This document shows, piece by piece, positions 49,501 through 61,963 of a DNA stretch of 64,000 bases. The notes beneath the pieces were generated by a model. That model saw nothing but the letters and a program-made list of their open reading frames with translations, was not told the DNA's origin and ran no database searches. Source of the DNA: Warburgia ugandensis (taxonomy: Eukaryota > Streptophyta > Magnoliopsida > Canellales > Canellaceae). How positions within the stretch are numbered: the stretch's first letter is position 1; the number at the start of each line of letters is the position of its first letter. The stretch lies in the NCBI GenBank assembly GCA_035236585.1, contig CP141135.1, forward strand, positions 3,754,001-3,818,000, in the 5' to 3' direction. Both the position numbers and the translations under genes were made by a program.

Positions 49501-52500
49501 CCTCTGTTCTCGTGTACCTTCTTTAGCTCGATCTATCGATTGATCAATTTGTAGGTTTTGTCGTCGATCCATAGATGGATGGCTTAAATCGCGTCTCTTT
49601 CGCTGATTAGTAGACCGGGAAAGCAAAGATATGCTAATCTGTTGCTCAAATAGTGGAACCACTATAGATCAGAAAGAGATGTAGTGCTTGATCTCACAGA
49701 TCTGACATTAAATGGTCAATTAACAGTCAGATCTTAGGAACGAGCTGGATATGTTGTTGTTCTAGGGGTTTGGTGATAGATTTGTGGTCAAGTTAGAACT
49801 AATACTTGAATAAAATATGAATCTAGGAGTATGTTTTACTAATATACATTTAGATCGACATGAAGGGTTGGATTTGATCACATATTAGATCATCTGGTGT
49901 GAAATCTGCGTCCATATCAAATTGGGAGCTTATATTGAACAAAGTGGTTAATTAACGGTCGGATCTTTTCTCAGTAGTGGATTAGTCAAAGATTTGATCT
50001 TTTAGTGACAGATCTAGGTTTAGGTCGTGATGAATGGATCAGGTCAACCATAGATCTGGTGACTTATCGATTGTTGGTTTGTGATGAATGGATTAGATCG
50101 GTCACAAATTGAGGTGTGGTGATCATTCAACGGCTGGATCATGTGAGGGTTCACAAATCGATCACAAATCTGAATGTGAGGGTTCGCAGATCGATCACAA
50201 ATCTGACTTTTGGAGACAGGTCAACTGTTAGATTGCGATGAATGGTTGGGATAGGTTCTCTGCCATTTGGACGCAGATCGACAGTTGGATCATGGCAAGA
50301 TCTACAAAATCAATCACATATCCATCATTCAAAAATGGATCAATGACTAGATCACAATGGATGGTCAGACTGGTCACAAATTTGGTGATTTGGTCCGATC
50401 AAGTGTATGGCACGATTGATAGTTGAATCTTCTCCTATCAACAAATGGACAAATAGGTCTTGTTCCTCGCATTGCAAGGACTGCGTTAGTTGTCTTAGAT
50501 CTGCGAAATCCCTCTTGGATTGGGTAGCAAAAGGGGTTAAAGTTTAAGGGGGTATGGTGGGGCTCACTGTGTCAACTTGGCTCATCGAGGCAAGTTGGGA
50601 GTGGGTGACATGGGCCAGCCGCCTTGCCTTAACTTGCAAGAGGAAAGGAATAGGGGGAAAATAGGGAGAGGAAAGACAAAGTAGTGCGTCTGGTGAGGTT
50701 GCAAGAGTGAGCCAGAGAGGGGATCGGGCGTGCAGGTGGTCGAAGGAAGCAAGAAAGCAAGATGATGCTGGGCTGGCACTCCAATCAGGCTGCATCTATT
50801 GGAGGTGGGGAGACAGAGAGTGAGAGAGAGGTCGGATGATGTCGGTGGGCCTATGCTGGCCGGGGGGAAGCACGATTGGCGCGGTCTGCCAGTCGGGCTG
50901 CGCTGATCCGAGAAGAATAGAGGGAGAGATAACGAGAGAAAAGAGGACGAGAGTGGTTCTGGTGGTCGCCGATGACCCTTACTCGGTCATTGCCTGGATT
51001 AGAGCAGCCGATCGGCGGTGCCAGTCCTTGGTGGGTTGAGGTAGAGGAAGAGAAGGGAGAGAGGAGAGGGGGTTCCTGCCATATCGGGCATGGTCGGTGG
51101 TAGGTCAGATCGGAGAAGAAACAAGTAGGGGGTTTTCTTTTCCCTTTTCTTTTTTTTTTTGGGTCGTTGGTGATAGAGATCATGCTAGGGAGAGGGAGAT
51201 GAAGAGATGGGGAAGGAGTGTTTTAGTGGCTGGCTGTCCATGTTAGTTCAGTTGCCATCCAATGAAAATTCGAGTAGAGGGGCTTGTGGGGAGATCGAAT
51301 GAATGGGGGGTGGACTCCCATTTTTCCCCTTTCTCTGGCGCTCTTGCCATTTTTGTGTCATTTTTGGGTCGTTGTCTAGGGGAGCAGGGGACACATGGCA
51401 ATCTACCCACCATATGTCGAGCCTGGCTCCACACATAGCAGGTTTCTGCTGTGTTAGAAACCAAATGAGGTGGGGGGGTGCAATTATCAATTTGGCCGCT
51501 CCTAAATTAGTAAAATTTTGAGGTTTTTTCCACCCTGATCTCCATTTCATGTAAATTAGCGTCATTGGAACCGTCTTGGCACGTAGTTTTCATTTTTTAT
51601 AGTTTCAAATTCAAAATTTGAGTTTTCAGGGGGGTTGCTCTCCTGAAAATTAGTTTCCAAAGAATTAAATTTTCAATTTTATTCCAATTAAAATATGTTA
51701 TAATTACATAGAAATTAACTCAAAATTTGAGGTTGTTACATTATATGTTGATGGAGATGTATAATCAAGTATATCATAAACCATCCTTTATGCATAGAGG
51801 AGGCTGGTCCTCAGAGAAATTTTGGCCCTTGTCTTCCAGATCTTCTGAAAATGGAGTTGGTTTATGCCCTTGGGCCATTTTTGTATGAAATTGTTTCAAC
51901 TTCATGAACTGTAGGTTTTCGATTGCCTCATTTATGTATTTACTGGTTGTGGGATTGTATTGTGGGTTTGATATTCACAATTGGTTGTATTGAGTTGTCT
52001 CAATGGAACTTGTTACCTTGTCTTTAGAGTGTTTTACAATCGACCAACGTGTTACTTTCTTCCCATTGTGAATGTAGAATAGCTGAATAAGTGTATGTTT
52101 GTTTTCTTTTTCATTCATCTTGTTAAAAATGGAACCTCTGTGGTCCTTCAAGTGACACTTTCTTTTGATGAACAGTAGTTGAAACTGATTCTTTACTTAG
52201 AAAGGAAGCTGTGACCCTGGCTGAGGCTCTGAGAACTGCAAACAATGCTGTTCTGTTGGCCATCAATGCTGTTTCTGTTCTCATGTCCGTAAGTTCGCTG
52301 ACCTGGTATTTTATCTTAGATCCTGTAAATTTTCATGTAAATTTGTTATTACTTTCAAATTGCAGGATATGCATCCAAAATTCCTTGATGGTCCACAGGA
52401 TGCATTTAAGGAAGTCAAAGCTGCAGAAATTCTCAGTGTATGTTTTTTTTTCCCCATGAATACTAGTTTCCATTTTTAAGGTTTGTGATAACAGCTAATA

Positions 52501-55500
52501 TTATTTATCTGGTTAGAGAACCCTTTCTAGATGTTGAATCGGATCCTGAAAACCTTACTTTGTCAGCCTTTAGCAATTACTGGGTTCACATGATGTTGGA
52601 ATTCTTTCTTTCTTGCCATTGTAAAATCTGTCAATTGGCTTATTCAAACACTATTTTCCACAGCTTATAAAAAGATCAAGAGAAGCAAAGGTTGGATTTG
52701 GAGCTGGTTACAACTTCAAATCATCAATTGCACGAGCTCTCTTTGATTGTCCTTTTCTCAGTGGTGGCGTGAAGGTAGCATTTATTCTTCATTTCTTTTC
52801 ATCCTTTTCATGATAAATAGTAGCTTCATTCAGTTCTCTACCTGCTTAAGAATATCTGCAAAATTTTCTTTAATAGTGTATTTTACCCTGGAAACAAACA
52901 GCAGCCACTAGTGTTTTTCTTGTTTAGCAAGTCGTAATTATATGTATATCCATGGTGTTAAGCAAGTACTGTCAATCATGCTGCATGGACGGATGGACTT
53001 TTAAGAGCCTATGTGGTGGTATTCCACTGATGACTGACAAGAAGTGGGAAATTTTATGTGAAGTTGTGCACTAAAATTTTGTGTCAAGCTAGTTTTCTAG
53101 ATCATGAAAATTAAAGGAAACAAATCATTAGTTCAGAGAAATGTAATATCATAAAGGTGCATTTTTACCCAATAGTTGCCTCAGTATATTATCTATTTTG
53201 TTGGCTTCTAGACAATAAAGATTGCATGTCTTTGTAATACACAATAAAACCTTGAGTTTGCCTTACTTTTGGATTGTTTGTGTCTGAGAGTTCTCATTAC
53301 TAAGTTACTAACAGTCGCTTATGTGCAGGACTTAAATGGGACAATTATATGCACTGTTGCAACTGCTGATCTTATCGAAGAAAGAGATATGCAGTCCTTT
53401 ATTCGTATCTTCCGGCAGAGCACAGAGTGCAATAGAGAAATAATTTTTTCCAGGCTTAGTGAACCTGATCTGGAGCCAAATTTGATAGTGACAACAATCT
53501 TAGTTGTAGGGTAAGCAATTCTTGTTTGAGCTCAACTGAAGGACGATAAGTGATCACCTGGTTAGCTGATATTAACAGTAACTTGCCAATACTGGCAACA
53601 GTTTGCTGTTGTTATTTGTCTTCCTTTGTGAATTAGACTACTTTCACCGAAGCATTACCTTTCCGAAAGACATTCCGATAGATTGGTTGTGTGACGATCT
53701 GTCTTCAGTTTTCTGGTATTGTGAATGCAAGTGATACTTATAGTCCCTCTGATAAGATATGTGACATTGTCTTATTTGTTATGCTTCCCCTTTACATCTA
53801 TTTACAGTCACAATTTTACAGAAGGAACATGTGGGATTACTTTTTCACTTTTCCTATAAGTTGGTCATGTGATTATCAATATCTCAATTCATAATATTGT
53901 TTTGGTAGCATTAACATCAAGCTCTTCAAGATGAATCTCTCTAATCTCCATCACTCAAAGGACACCTGCTAGCACATTCAGTGACGTTCTTTGGATTGTG
54001 CCCAGTAGTTGTCGGCTTTACCATTAGGGAATTAGTATATGACTGGAAACTTTATGTTTCTTCTACTGGATATGCACTGGATCATATGGTATTTGAAACC
54101 AAAACTTTTCTGTGACAGCTGCAGTGGAGAAGTAGTTTCTCAGAAGAAGAACTTTTTGTCTGGTCTGGCTCTCCACTTCCCTTTTGTTTTCTCTTTTCTG
54201 GGCAGGGATCGCCCAGAATCTAAAGACCATCAACCAATCCAGCCCCTTGGAGATGTAAGCCCTTCAGAGGAGGTCTTTAGCTCATCAACTTATGGCAATG
54301 CCATGAGTTCAATTTCTGCTGATAGTGCCGATCAAAATCTTGATGTGGACTCTGAAGAATTGGGAACATTGTTTACCAACAATGGCGATGAAATCCATGC
54401 CCTGGGGTAGTTGTATTTCCATAATATTTCTTACTTATAAGGGAGCCTTCTAGCTGATGGAGTGTAATTTTACTTGTATATTAAACTTGCATATTATCAT
54501 TCTTGTAGGAATCCTGATGGTGAAGAAAGAAGAACTGGGTTCGGATTCTCATTGGTCAGCCCTGAGTCAGCTTCCTCTGCTTTTCATCAGGGTATAAATC
54601 ATGGTTCTTTCCCTGTAACAGACTCCCACAAACAATTTGAGATCTTTCTAGTCTTGCCAATAGGAATTTCATGGGTTTAATATTGCTGAAACCATCTAAT
54701 CAGTAGCTTTTTACAATCCTTAGATCACCCACCTTCTTAATGTTGATGAAAAATTGCACTAAGGATCCTCTTGTGTACTGTCAAACAGAAACTACTTTTG
54801 TGAGAGAGCCACTCAGTAGCTGGAACTTGGGGCCAGGATTTCACATTGCACAGCAATGGGCCAAAGAAAGGGCAACTTCATTTCAGGCTACAACCAAAAC
54901 TGACGAGTTAAATTCTTACACTCTTCCAGTTGGTGTGAAATCTTCTGAGAAGTCTATGGATGGTCAGTTTTTGAACTCTCCCCAATTCACAGAAGGAAAA
55001 GCTTTGGATGATACTTCTGGAGAATTCATGGAGGGTCCAAATATTCCTTCTTGGGATGCATTGACTGATGCTGGTCTTGAGGCAGTAAGTGATATTTACA
55101 ATGCAGCATCGTCACTTTTAAAGAGAAGACATGTAGACGTGCCTAGGAAACAAGGATTGCTTTCTGTCCGCGCAGCATCCATGCTGGTAAAGTTCCTTCC
55201 TTGCGGTGACTTCTGTAGAGCCCCTGTGGTGCATTGATCATCTTACAATTTCAAGTTAATGGTATTCGTGCTACTTTGGTGGAGATTCCCCCATCAGTTT
55301 AATAACGTTAGGGGTAACTCAAACAAGTTGTATAAATTTGAGCCCCTCCTTTGCAATTATTTCCAGAATTTCTAAAGCTACCTGGATTCAGCATAGAAAG
55401 GAAAGCACGGCTAAGCAAAAATGAAAAAATAAGAATTAGTTAGTTTATTCTTGTATCCAAATTTTGGGAGAAAAAGGGAATAAATAATATTGGTTGACTA

Positions 55501-58500
55501 GTTCAATCCACTCTAGAATCTAGATACACAGTAGGCCCCGAGTGTTGTTCCATTTGCCTTTTTTATCTTTTATACATGAGCAATTAAGTGGAAGTGTCAT
55601 CTAATATCACTTCAACTTATCCCCAGAAAAAGGCTTACTATGGAAATTTATGGAACATGGTTAACAAGGTTCTTCGCTTCTAGTTGAAAAAAGCAGATAC
55701 CCTACCACTTTTCTATGTGTAAGGCCTCTCAGATTCGGGAACTGGTTTTGAAAACCATTTTTTCAGAAGATCACATCAGTAGTTAACTTTTATCACTTTT
55801 TTAAACTTCTTGGAAACCAAAATAACCTTACTATTGCCTCTCCCAAAATTATATGATTTTGTACTCAATCAAGGCTGAGGGGGGACAATTCCTTTTGTGG
55901 TAATTCAAATCATTTATCTGGGAGGTGTCACTTGTGATGAGTGATCGCTCAAAAGGTGGAATCAACTGATCATGTCTATTTAACTAGGAAGAGGGCTTAC
56001 ACTTGTATACCTGAGATGAGTAATCTTTGGTGTCCATTGTCTACTCTCAATCCACAAGCAAACTATTGGGATTTTGTCTTTTTAATACAAGTAAAAACAT
56101 TACAAAGCAAATCACCCACACACTCTCCTAAATCTAATCCCTGGCCAAAGGGGAAAGAAGCAACTTGAACCTGCAAACAAACTTATTTGAGGGAGATGCC
56201 AAGTTGTCTACTATCAAGGGCAGTAATGCAATCTGTTGTGGTTAACTGGTTAGGATTACTTATGTGTTGATTGTTAGGCACACTTATTAGTAATGTTTTT
56301 TACTCTGTTCTTCTTGTTCCTCTGCTTCAGGTCTTTCAGTTCCTATTGTTGGCTTCTTTTGTTTATCTGAATCTTGGAATAAATAGTGCTTATTTCATGA
56401 TATTCAGTTTAGTTAAAAAATACAGGAAGGATAGTTTTCAAGAGAAATTTGAAGAAGATAAAAGAAGCCTTTTTCTCTAAGTGGAAAAATTATAGAAATT
56501 ATTTGGTTTGGGGATAACAATCTGGGGGGAAAATTATTGGTGTACTGCTCTCATCCCTGCTTGACAGCCCTAAATAGTAGGTAAGACTATTTACAACAAA
56601 TGTTGCAAGGTTTTGGGCCTGTTGTATGGGACCATGCATCAACAATTCTCTTTATGTTTAACAGCTGCCAATATCAGGGGATAGAACACAATTTCATCAT
56701 TGGAATAGTGCCATAAAGTTCTTTAAAATCAAATGCAGAAACAGATCATCATCATCATCATCATTGAGACCTATCTTGATCAGGGGTTGGTTGAAGAAAC
56801 AGATGCTTGTCCTTTTATCCACGCTTCAGGGAAAATGACAAGGATTGCCATAGGGTTCCTCAATTTAAGTGGTAAAACATTGATGTAGTCGTTTTTCTCA
56901 GTAGAATATCTTATGTTTTTGTTGTATTCTTTTTATTTTACATTAGAAAACTATAATTTTCTACTGTGAAATAGAAAAGATGCAATAAAAACAATGAAAA
57001 TAAGTTTCCCACATACGCACTTAGATATCCTTTTCTGTTGGTTTTAGAAAATGGACATCCTTTTCAGCAGAGTACACATCTTAGATATCATTTTTCCTTC
57101 ACTGAAGTGCTTATCTTTGAATGTCATTTTCCCTTCAGTGAAGTGGAAGCTTGACAGTTCTAGAATTACTTTCATGTTTGGGCGGCAAAACTATATGTTT
57201 TGAAGTTGAAAATACTTCTCAACCTACTTGATAGATGGTGAGAATTGTACATTTCTGATATAACTTAGCCTGCCTTCGGTTCCTATCTTCTTTATATCTG
57301 CCAATGTCAGAAATCTGATATTCCTTCCATCTGTGGTTGTTCATCTTCAAATTGTTTTTTGCTATATACTATTCTCTGGATGGTTTTCTAAGTTTTTTCT
57401 GGTACCCAGAATCGGTCTTATCCAAGTTCAGAATAGTAACTGTTGGAAGCTGGTTGAGTTTTGTTAGTTTCTCTTCTTAATAATCAAGCAACCATGCGGT
57501 AGAAACTGGTTGCACAATTAGACCAAGCAAACTAATCTTCAGTCAAACAAGAAATTGCATTGCTAATTAGAACAATTGGTCACAGGAAGCTGAGAGAGAT
57601 TCAGAGAAGAAATGGACCCTTATTATTGAGATGCAGTATCGAGGAGGAATTTATAAGGGACATTGTCAAGGTGGTCTTCCTGAAGGGAAGGTACCGTATA
57701 GCAACCTGCGCAAGAACTCTGTTGCTTGGATTGGTCCAACCAAGCTCTTCCACTGTTTGTAAAATGACAGATGCAACTATTTTTCTACTCCTAATTACAT
57801 TTTTATTGCAGGGTCAACTAACTCTCATGGATGGAAGCTTCTATGATGGCATGTGGCGATATGGTAAAAGATCAGGCTGGGGTACATTCTACTGCAGTAA
57901 TGGTGATGTTTTCCAAGGATCATGGAGGGATGACCTTATGCATGGAAAGGTGGACATTGAACATCATTAGGACTTGCATCTTGTATTTATTCTGACTTGA
58001 GATTATAAGTTTGATCAAGTAATGGCTGAAGAATGTCTGCCAAAAGCTTGAAATGGGTTGATGAGCAGCTGTTTTGGCATATGTCATATTGGATGTGTAG
58101 AAGGTGCTTATATTGGTGTGTAGTCTTGGTTCTGGGTACTTAAACGCATACTTTCATCCTTGGTGGTTAGAAGTAACAAAGTTTGTGTTGTGTAGTTTGT
58201 TTGAGTTTTGTATAAAGAAAAAAACTCCTGTAAGTTGCCACAGCGCATGCATGTGCATGTTCCTAGGAATGTACATACATGTCATGCCCATGTCCCGTCT
58301 GATATTTAGAGTGTGTCTTAGACCTTGGACCTATACGTACTGTAATTGGAAGGCATTTTCAGTTGCATGCAATGGATAAGAAATTTGATCTGAACATGCA
58401 AAGCATCCATTGGCATACCAACTGATTAATTATTTCCCTTAGAACTTCAATTTTGCATTCATGAGAAAAGTTTTAGCGATGGAGTCATTCTTCCTATGTA

Positions 58501-59015
58501 TTATATAACAAAGCATTCAGTGCTTGAACATCTAATAGGTATCTGCCTTAACTCAAGTGTCTAGTAACCTCATATTTCAATGTTCATGCAGGGTTGGTTC
58601 TATTTTCATACGGGGGATCGTTGGTTTGCGAACTTCTGGAAGGGAAAGGCTAATGGTGAAGGGCGATATTACACAAAGTTTGGCAGCATCTTTTTTGGCC
58701 ACTTCCAAGATGGCTGGCGTCATGGTGAAAGCTTATGTATAGATGCAGATGGAACAAGGTATGGGATAAAATTCGACCATCTGATGATTATTTTAGGACG
58801 TGGAATAAAATTAATGATTGCTATCGCTGTGATGATCTGTGCAAATATTAATGGCTCTTTCCACAGAGGATTCTGTATCTACTAGAAGCTGTAATATCTT
58901 ACTCACATGAGATTCCATTACTATTGGAATGATCTGCTGTTACAGGTGGATGGAGGTTTGGGACGAAGGTGTTCTTGTAAGTAGAAACAAGTTGGACTCA
59001 GAATCTCATACATAA
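40510..59015 (+). CDS. ARC3: ARC3, plastid division protein (FtsZ-like region plus MORN repeats)
   Basis: Sixteen exons join in frame to 792 residues: 40510-40853, 40998-41056, 43331-43395, 44122-44256, 45648-45696, 52176-52288, 52366-52437, 52664-52774, 53329-53510, 54119-54406, 54509-54591, 54789-55186, 57586-57690, 57812-57949, 58592-58758, 58946-59015. Every intron is GT-AG. Arabidopsis ARC3 is of similar length. ARC3 acts in the chloroplast stroma as part of the Min system, limiting FtsZ assembly to the mid-plastid. Seen here: a Ser/Arg-rich transit peptide (about 1-55); the divergent FtsZ-like start VEVIGIGSRKDAVLDF (86-101); ATAGYGLDH where FtsZ has its GTP-binding signature; an FtsZ-like C-terminal part (EAKVGFGAGYNF, EPDLEPNLIVTTILVVG); an acidic linker; about five MORN-like repeats (651-771, e.g. 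YRGGIYKGHCQGGLPEGKG). ATG 40510 gives the transit peptide. Exon 10 could start at 54125 instead. Orthology is confident. Confidence 0.95.
41255..41318 (-). mobile_element. Au-like SINE 3' fragment, copy H, in ARC3 intron 2
   Basis: On the - strand it reads TTGTGGCCCGCCCCTTCCCCGG, then a CCGCATAGGCGGGAGCTTCGTGCACCGGGGCTGCCC stretch and a T-run, the typical 3' half of the family. It is the least diverged 3' end in the window. The tRNA half is missing. Confidence 0.75.
42480..42660 (+). mobile_element. Au-like SINE, copy C, in ARC3 intron 2
   Basis: Full length: head AGGGAGCCTTGGCACAAT (box-A-like), GACCTTGTGTTCACAGGTTCAAG (box-B-like), ACAGCCTCTTGCA, AGGGCTGCGTACTATAGACCC, CCCCTTCCCCGAACCC, GGAGCTTCATGCACCTGGCTGCCC and a T-run. 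The flanks AAATATTTGAGCCCAGTA (42462-42479) and AATTATTTGCGCCCAATA (42661-42678) form an 18-bp target duplication with three mismatches. Confidence 0.88.
44989..45167 (+). mobile_element. Au-like SINE, copy D, in ARC3 intron 4, perfect target duplication
   Basis: Full-length copy from GAAGGGGATCCTTGGC to GCACCAGGCTGCTCTT. It is flanked by a perfect 17-bp duplication TATAAGAACATTAAAAA (44972-44988 and 45168-45184), which fixes both ends. The unchanged duplication makes it the youngest-looking copy here. It lies in the sense orientation of ARC3. Confidence 0.93.
46111..46261 (+). mobile_element. 151-bp tRNA-related retroposon in ARC3 intron 5
   Basis: A perfect 19-bp duplication AAGGTTTGGGTTTGAGAAC flanks it (46092-46110 and 46262-46280). 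Inside, CTCTAGTGGTTAGCACACTGGACTTT resembles the A-box and anticodon side of plant tRNA-Gln. GGTCAAGTCTC resembles a box B, and the end is A-rich (CAAAAGAAAAGAAAAA). It does not share the Au body, so it is a separate SINE-like or retroposed-tRNA insertion. About 28 bp precede the tRNA-like start. Confidence 0.75.
46975..47019 (+). other. paired stem-loops in solo LTR 3
   Basis: TGAGACATTGTAA (46975-46987) pairs with TTACAATGTTTCA (46992-47004) over 13 positions, one of them a G-U type pair, around a 4-nt loop. CAAG (47006-47009) then pairs with CTTG (47016-47019). Third member of the conserved set. Confidence 0.75.
48398..48571. repeat. minisatellite, 58-bp unit x3, inside solo LTR 3
   Basis: Units at 48398, 48456 and 48514 are each 58 bp and carry CC(T)AAA at the start and GAGTGCC(T/C)(G/T)(C) at the end. 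Looser copies extend upstream to about 48260. Confidence 0.75.
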
Positions 59016-59649
59016 TAAGGTCCGCATCTGCAGTTTAAGGATCACTAGAAGTCTAGAAGATTTACTTTCTACATTAGGTTCAAATAGTTAATCTCAGCTT
59101 GATTATTCTTTTCGAAGGTCCATTTGCCATTTGACGGTCCATAAATTTTAGTTGTAAAGTTGTAAGTTGTAGTCTCTCTTTTTATGTATTCCTCTAAAGT
59201 TGTTTGTAATACAGCAATTTAAAGTAAATCAGCCTAAAAACATGGCTAGAAGTTTCACAATTTTGTGGATTACTAAAAATCTTCAACAACTCCACCTGTG
59301 TGGTTTTAGTTTTATATGGTATTATCACAACCAGTCCTAAGGTGCCAGCTGGCAAGGAAAATCCATAGCAAACTCCATGCATGAATCGATTTAGGACATT
59401 CTCTCAAGCTAGGGCATTCTCTGTAAGCAATGCGCTGTATCAAATCTAGGATAAGGTAGAAAAATGGACAAGGGCTGTTAGGGTGTTTCTCCCAGAAACT
59501 ATTCATTGCATCGGATCTTGGGTGTAGTGGAAAAAAGGCAAGGGATGCTAGAGTATTTTCTCTAAAGTGATATGCTATATTAGAATTTAGGTGCAATGGA
59601 AAGTATGCATGGGTTACTGCGCTGTTCGAGAAGTGTGCATGCAAATAGG

Positions 59650-61460
59650 CTAAGTCAAGAGAACAAAATTTGTATCGCTACATAGAATATAGGCATATTT
59701 AATGTAAGAGTTTAGAGTTAGTGGATATAATGAAACGTATGAGAGTCAACATTGCATGCATCCACAAAACCAAGTGAAAATGGGCTAAAACTAGAAAGAT
59801 CGATGGATATAAGTTCTGGTATGTAAGAAAAGTAAAAAATAGACGTTAAAAAAATTAGTGATAGAATTATACTAATAAAACTTATTTTAGGATAAAACAT
59901 CATAAATGTTGTTAGTGAATACGCACTATAAGTAGGGTTAGATGATAGAATCAAGAAATAATTCTAAGAAGATATAGAGGGAGTCATGCAAGACATCTCC
60001 AATACAAATGAGATATTTATAGGACCTTATTTTAATGATCATGTAGCAAAAGAAAAGGAAGGATATGATAGGGTAAATGAGAGAGTATGGTATTGGAGAA
60101 AGAAATAAGATGAGGGAAGCTATACTCAATTTTGCCTTAGTATAAAACTTAGCTATAGCAAACATATAATTTAAGAAGAGGGATGAACATTTAATAACCT
60201 TTAAAAGTGGACCATATAAAATTCAAATAGATTTTTTCCTACTTAATAATGCAAAAGATGAATATGTAAGGATTGTAAGGTGATATCCTGTGAGCGTTTA
60301 ACCTCACAACATAAATTAATGATTATGGATATCTACATTAAAATATATAATAATAATAAAAACTTAATAGGTGTTCAAAAACTAAGTGATAGAACTTAAA
60401 AGAAGAGAAGATAACATCATCTACAAAACAAGTTAATAGTAGAAGAAAGCTGCAATGACGAAATAGAAGTAAACATCATGTGGACTAATATAGCCATGTC
60501 CATTAAGAAAGTGGCAAAAGATGTCCTAAGAGCATCTAAAGGTAAAAGCAACCAATAAAGGAAAATCTGGTGGTGTAGTGAAAAAGTGCAAAAAGTTATT
60601 AAAGAGAAATGTGTATTTTAAAGCATGGCAAAGGACTAAAAATAATCAAAACTTTGAGTAATATAAGAATGCTGAAAAGGTTGGTAAGAGAGCAATAAGT
60701 GAGGCTAAAATCAAGGCATATGATGATCTTTATAATAGATTAGGAATAAAAGAAGGTGAAAAAGATGTGTTTAAACTTGCAAAAGCAAGAGAAAGGAAGA
60801 GTAAAGATTTAAACTACATTAAGTGTATTGAAAGTGATGACTAAAGGATACTAGTAAAAAATGATGAGATCAAACAAAGATAGAAAAGTTATTTTCAGAA
60901 ATTGTTAAATGATAATTACCTTGAGAATATATGGGTTGAAAGTATTATAAACCTAAATAATGTTGGGCGTTATAGATATGATTGTATGATTAGAATACCT
61001 AAAGTGAAATAGGCCTTAAAAAAGATGAAATCAACAAAGGCTGTAAAGCCAGTCATGCTCTATGGATCCAAGTATTGGGCACTTGAGCAACAACATGTAC
61101 ATAGGATGAGTGTTATCGAAATGGATGTTGAGATGAATGAATAGTAAGACAAGAATAGATAGAATTAGAAATGAAAATATTAGAAGGAACTTAGAAGTAT
61201 CACCAATATATAACAATATGAGGGAGATTAGACATAGATGTCTTGGATACGTCCAACATAAACCAAAAAAGACACTAGTTAGAAGGAGTGAGCCGATTTA
61301 ATTCAAAGGTTCTAAAAGGGCAAGGAGAAGGTCCAACAAAACATAGATAGAAGTGGTGAGAAAAGATTTAAAAACTTAGAGACTAAATGAAGCCAATAAC
61401 ATTTAATAGAGAGGAATGGAGGAATAAGATTAATGTGACCCTCCTAAAGCATATTTTAAT
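59650..61460 (+). pseudogene. RTE-like LINE remnant downstream of ARC3
   Basis: Decayed frames give MKRMRVNIACIHKTK-like sequence near 59730 (endonuclease opening), NDHVAKEKEGYDRV near 60035 (the N-G-H-V block of the endonuclease), and a DCKV.SCERLTSQHKL-like block near 60270. After an internal deletion, a C-terminal reverse transcriptase part VMLYGSKYWALEQQHVHRMSV (near 61050) and SWIRPT-type sequence follow. This order is typical of plant RTE-type LINEs. Stops and shifts are too many for function. The ends are not defined and no target duplication was found. Confidence 0.7.
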
Positions 61461-61791
61461 CACCCAAAAGGAACTGGTTTAAATCCAACTTGGGATCCAC
61501 CTGTTTATAGCGATGGAAATACTAATCCATTAATAGTCTACCCCCAAAAAGAAGTGACTCATAGCAGTTTGAATCAACTGGTTTAATTATACATCAAGCT
61601 TCTTGAATTGGGTTAATCTTGCTCACTGAACCAATGAAACAACCGGTAGTTTTCCCTCCCATTCTCCCACACTATAGATTACACAAAAACGGGGAGATAC
61701 ACAAGGAAGTGTTTTTCATTGATAATCCATAATAAAAATGAAAAATGCCAATAGGGTCCGGGCTGTGATTTCGGGAAATGCAAAATGAAAT

Positions 61792-61865
61792 TTCCATTGC
61801 CGGGATTTGAACCCGGGTCGCCTGGGTGAAAGCCAGGTATCCTAACCGGACTAGACGACAATGGA
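61792..61865 (-). tRNA. tRNA-Glu (anticodon UUC)
   Basis: On the - strand the acceptor stem TCCATTG pairs perfectly with CAATGGA. The D arm is GTCT...GGAT, with GGTTA in the D loop. The anticodon stem CCTGG/CCAGG encloses CTTTCAC (anticodon TTC). The T arm CCGGG/CCCGG encloses TTCAAAT. No CCA is encoded and no intron is present, as expected for a plant nuclear gene. All stems are intact, so it is probably functional. It carries internal A and B box promoters. Confidence 0.95.
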
Positions 61866-61963
61866 TTAATGACTATCACATGAAAATTAATTTTATATTT
61901 TAAATACATAAAGGGCCGACCACTCCAGCCAGTCAAATTAGTTTATCTGAAACATATCATCAT

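Larger units (their letters stand above)
46428..51740 (+). mobile_element. solo-LTR-like element (5313 bp) inside ARC3 intron 5
   Basis: It starts TGTGATACCCCGGGTTTTCA and ends GAGGTTGTTACA. Flanks TTCTA (46423-46427) and TTATA (51741-51745) are a 5-bp target duplication with one mismatch. No gag or pol frame occurs; open frames near 50.5-51.5 kb overlap on both strands and have no domains. It contains a 58-bp minisatellite (48398-48571) and the paired stem-loops at 46975-47019. It accounts for most of the 6.5-kb intron, and ARC3 exons on both sides remain in phase. Confidence 0.75.

Noticed and set aside
50544..51565. Cluster of 65-110-codon frames on both strands inside the 46428-51740 element
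   Set aside because: GC-richer LTR DNA with overlapping opposite frames; no gag, protease, RT or integrase motif.
55187..57585. Possible extra ARC3 exons in the 2.4-kb intron 12
   Set aside because: The flanking exons join in phase 0 and read through SMLEAERDSEKKW without a gap; frames within the intron have no MORN or FtsZ-like content.
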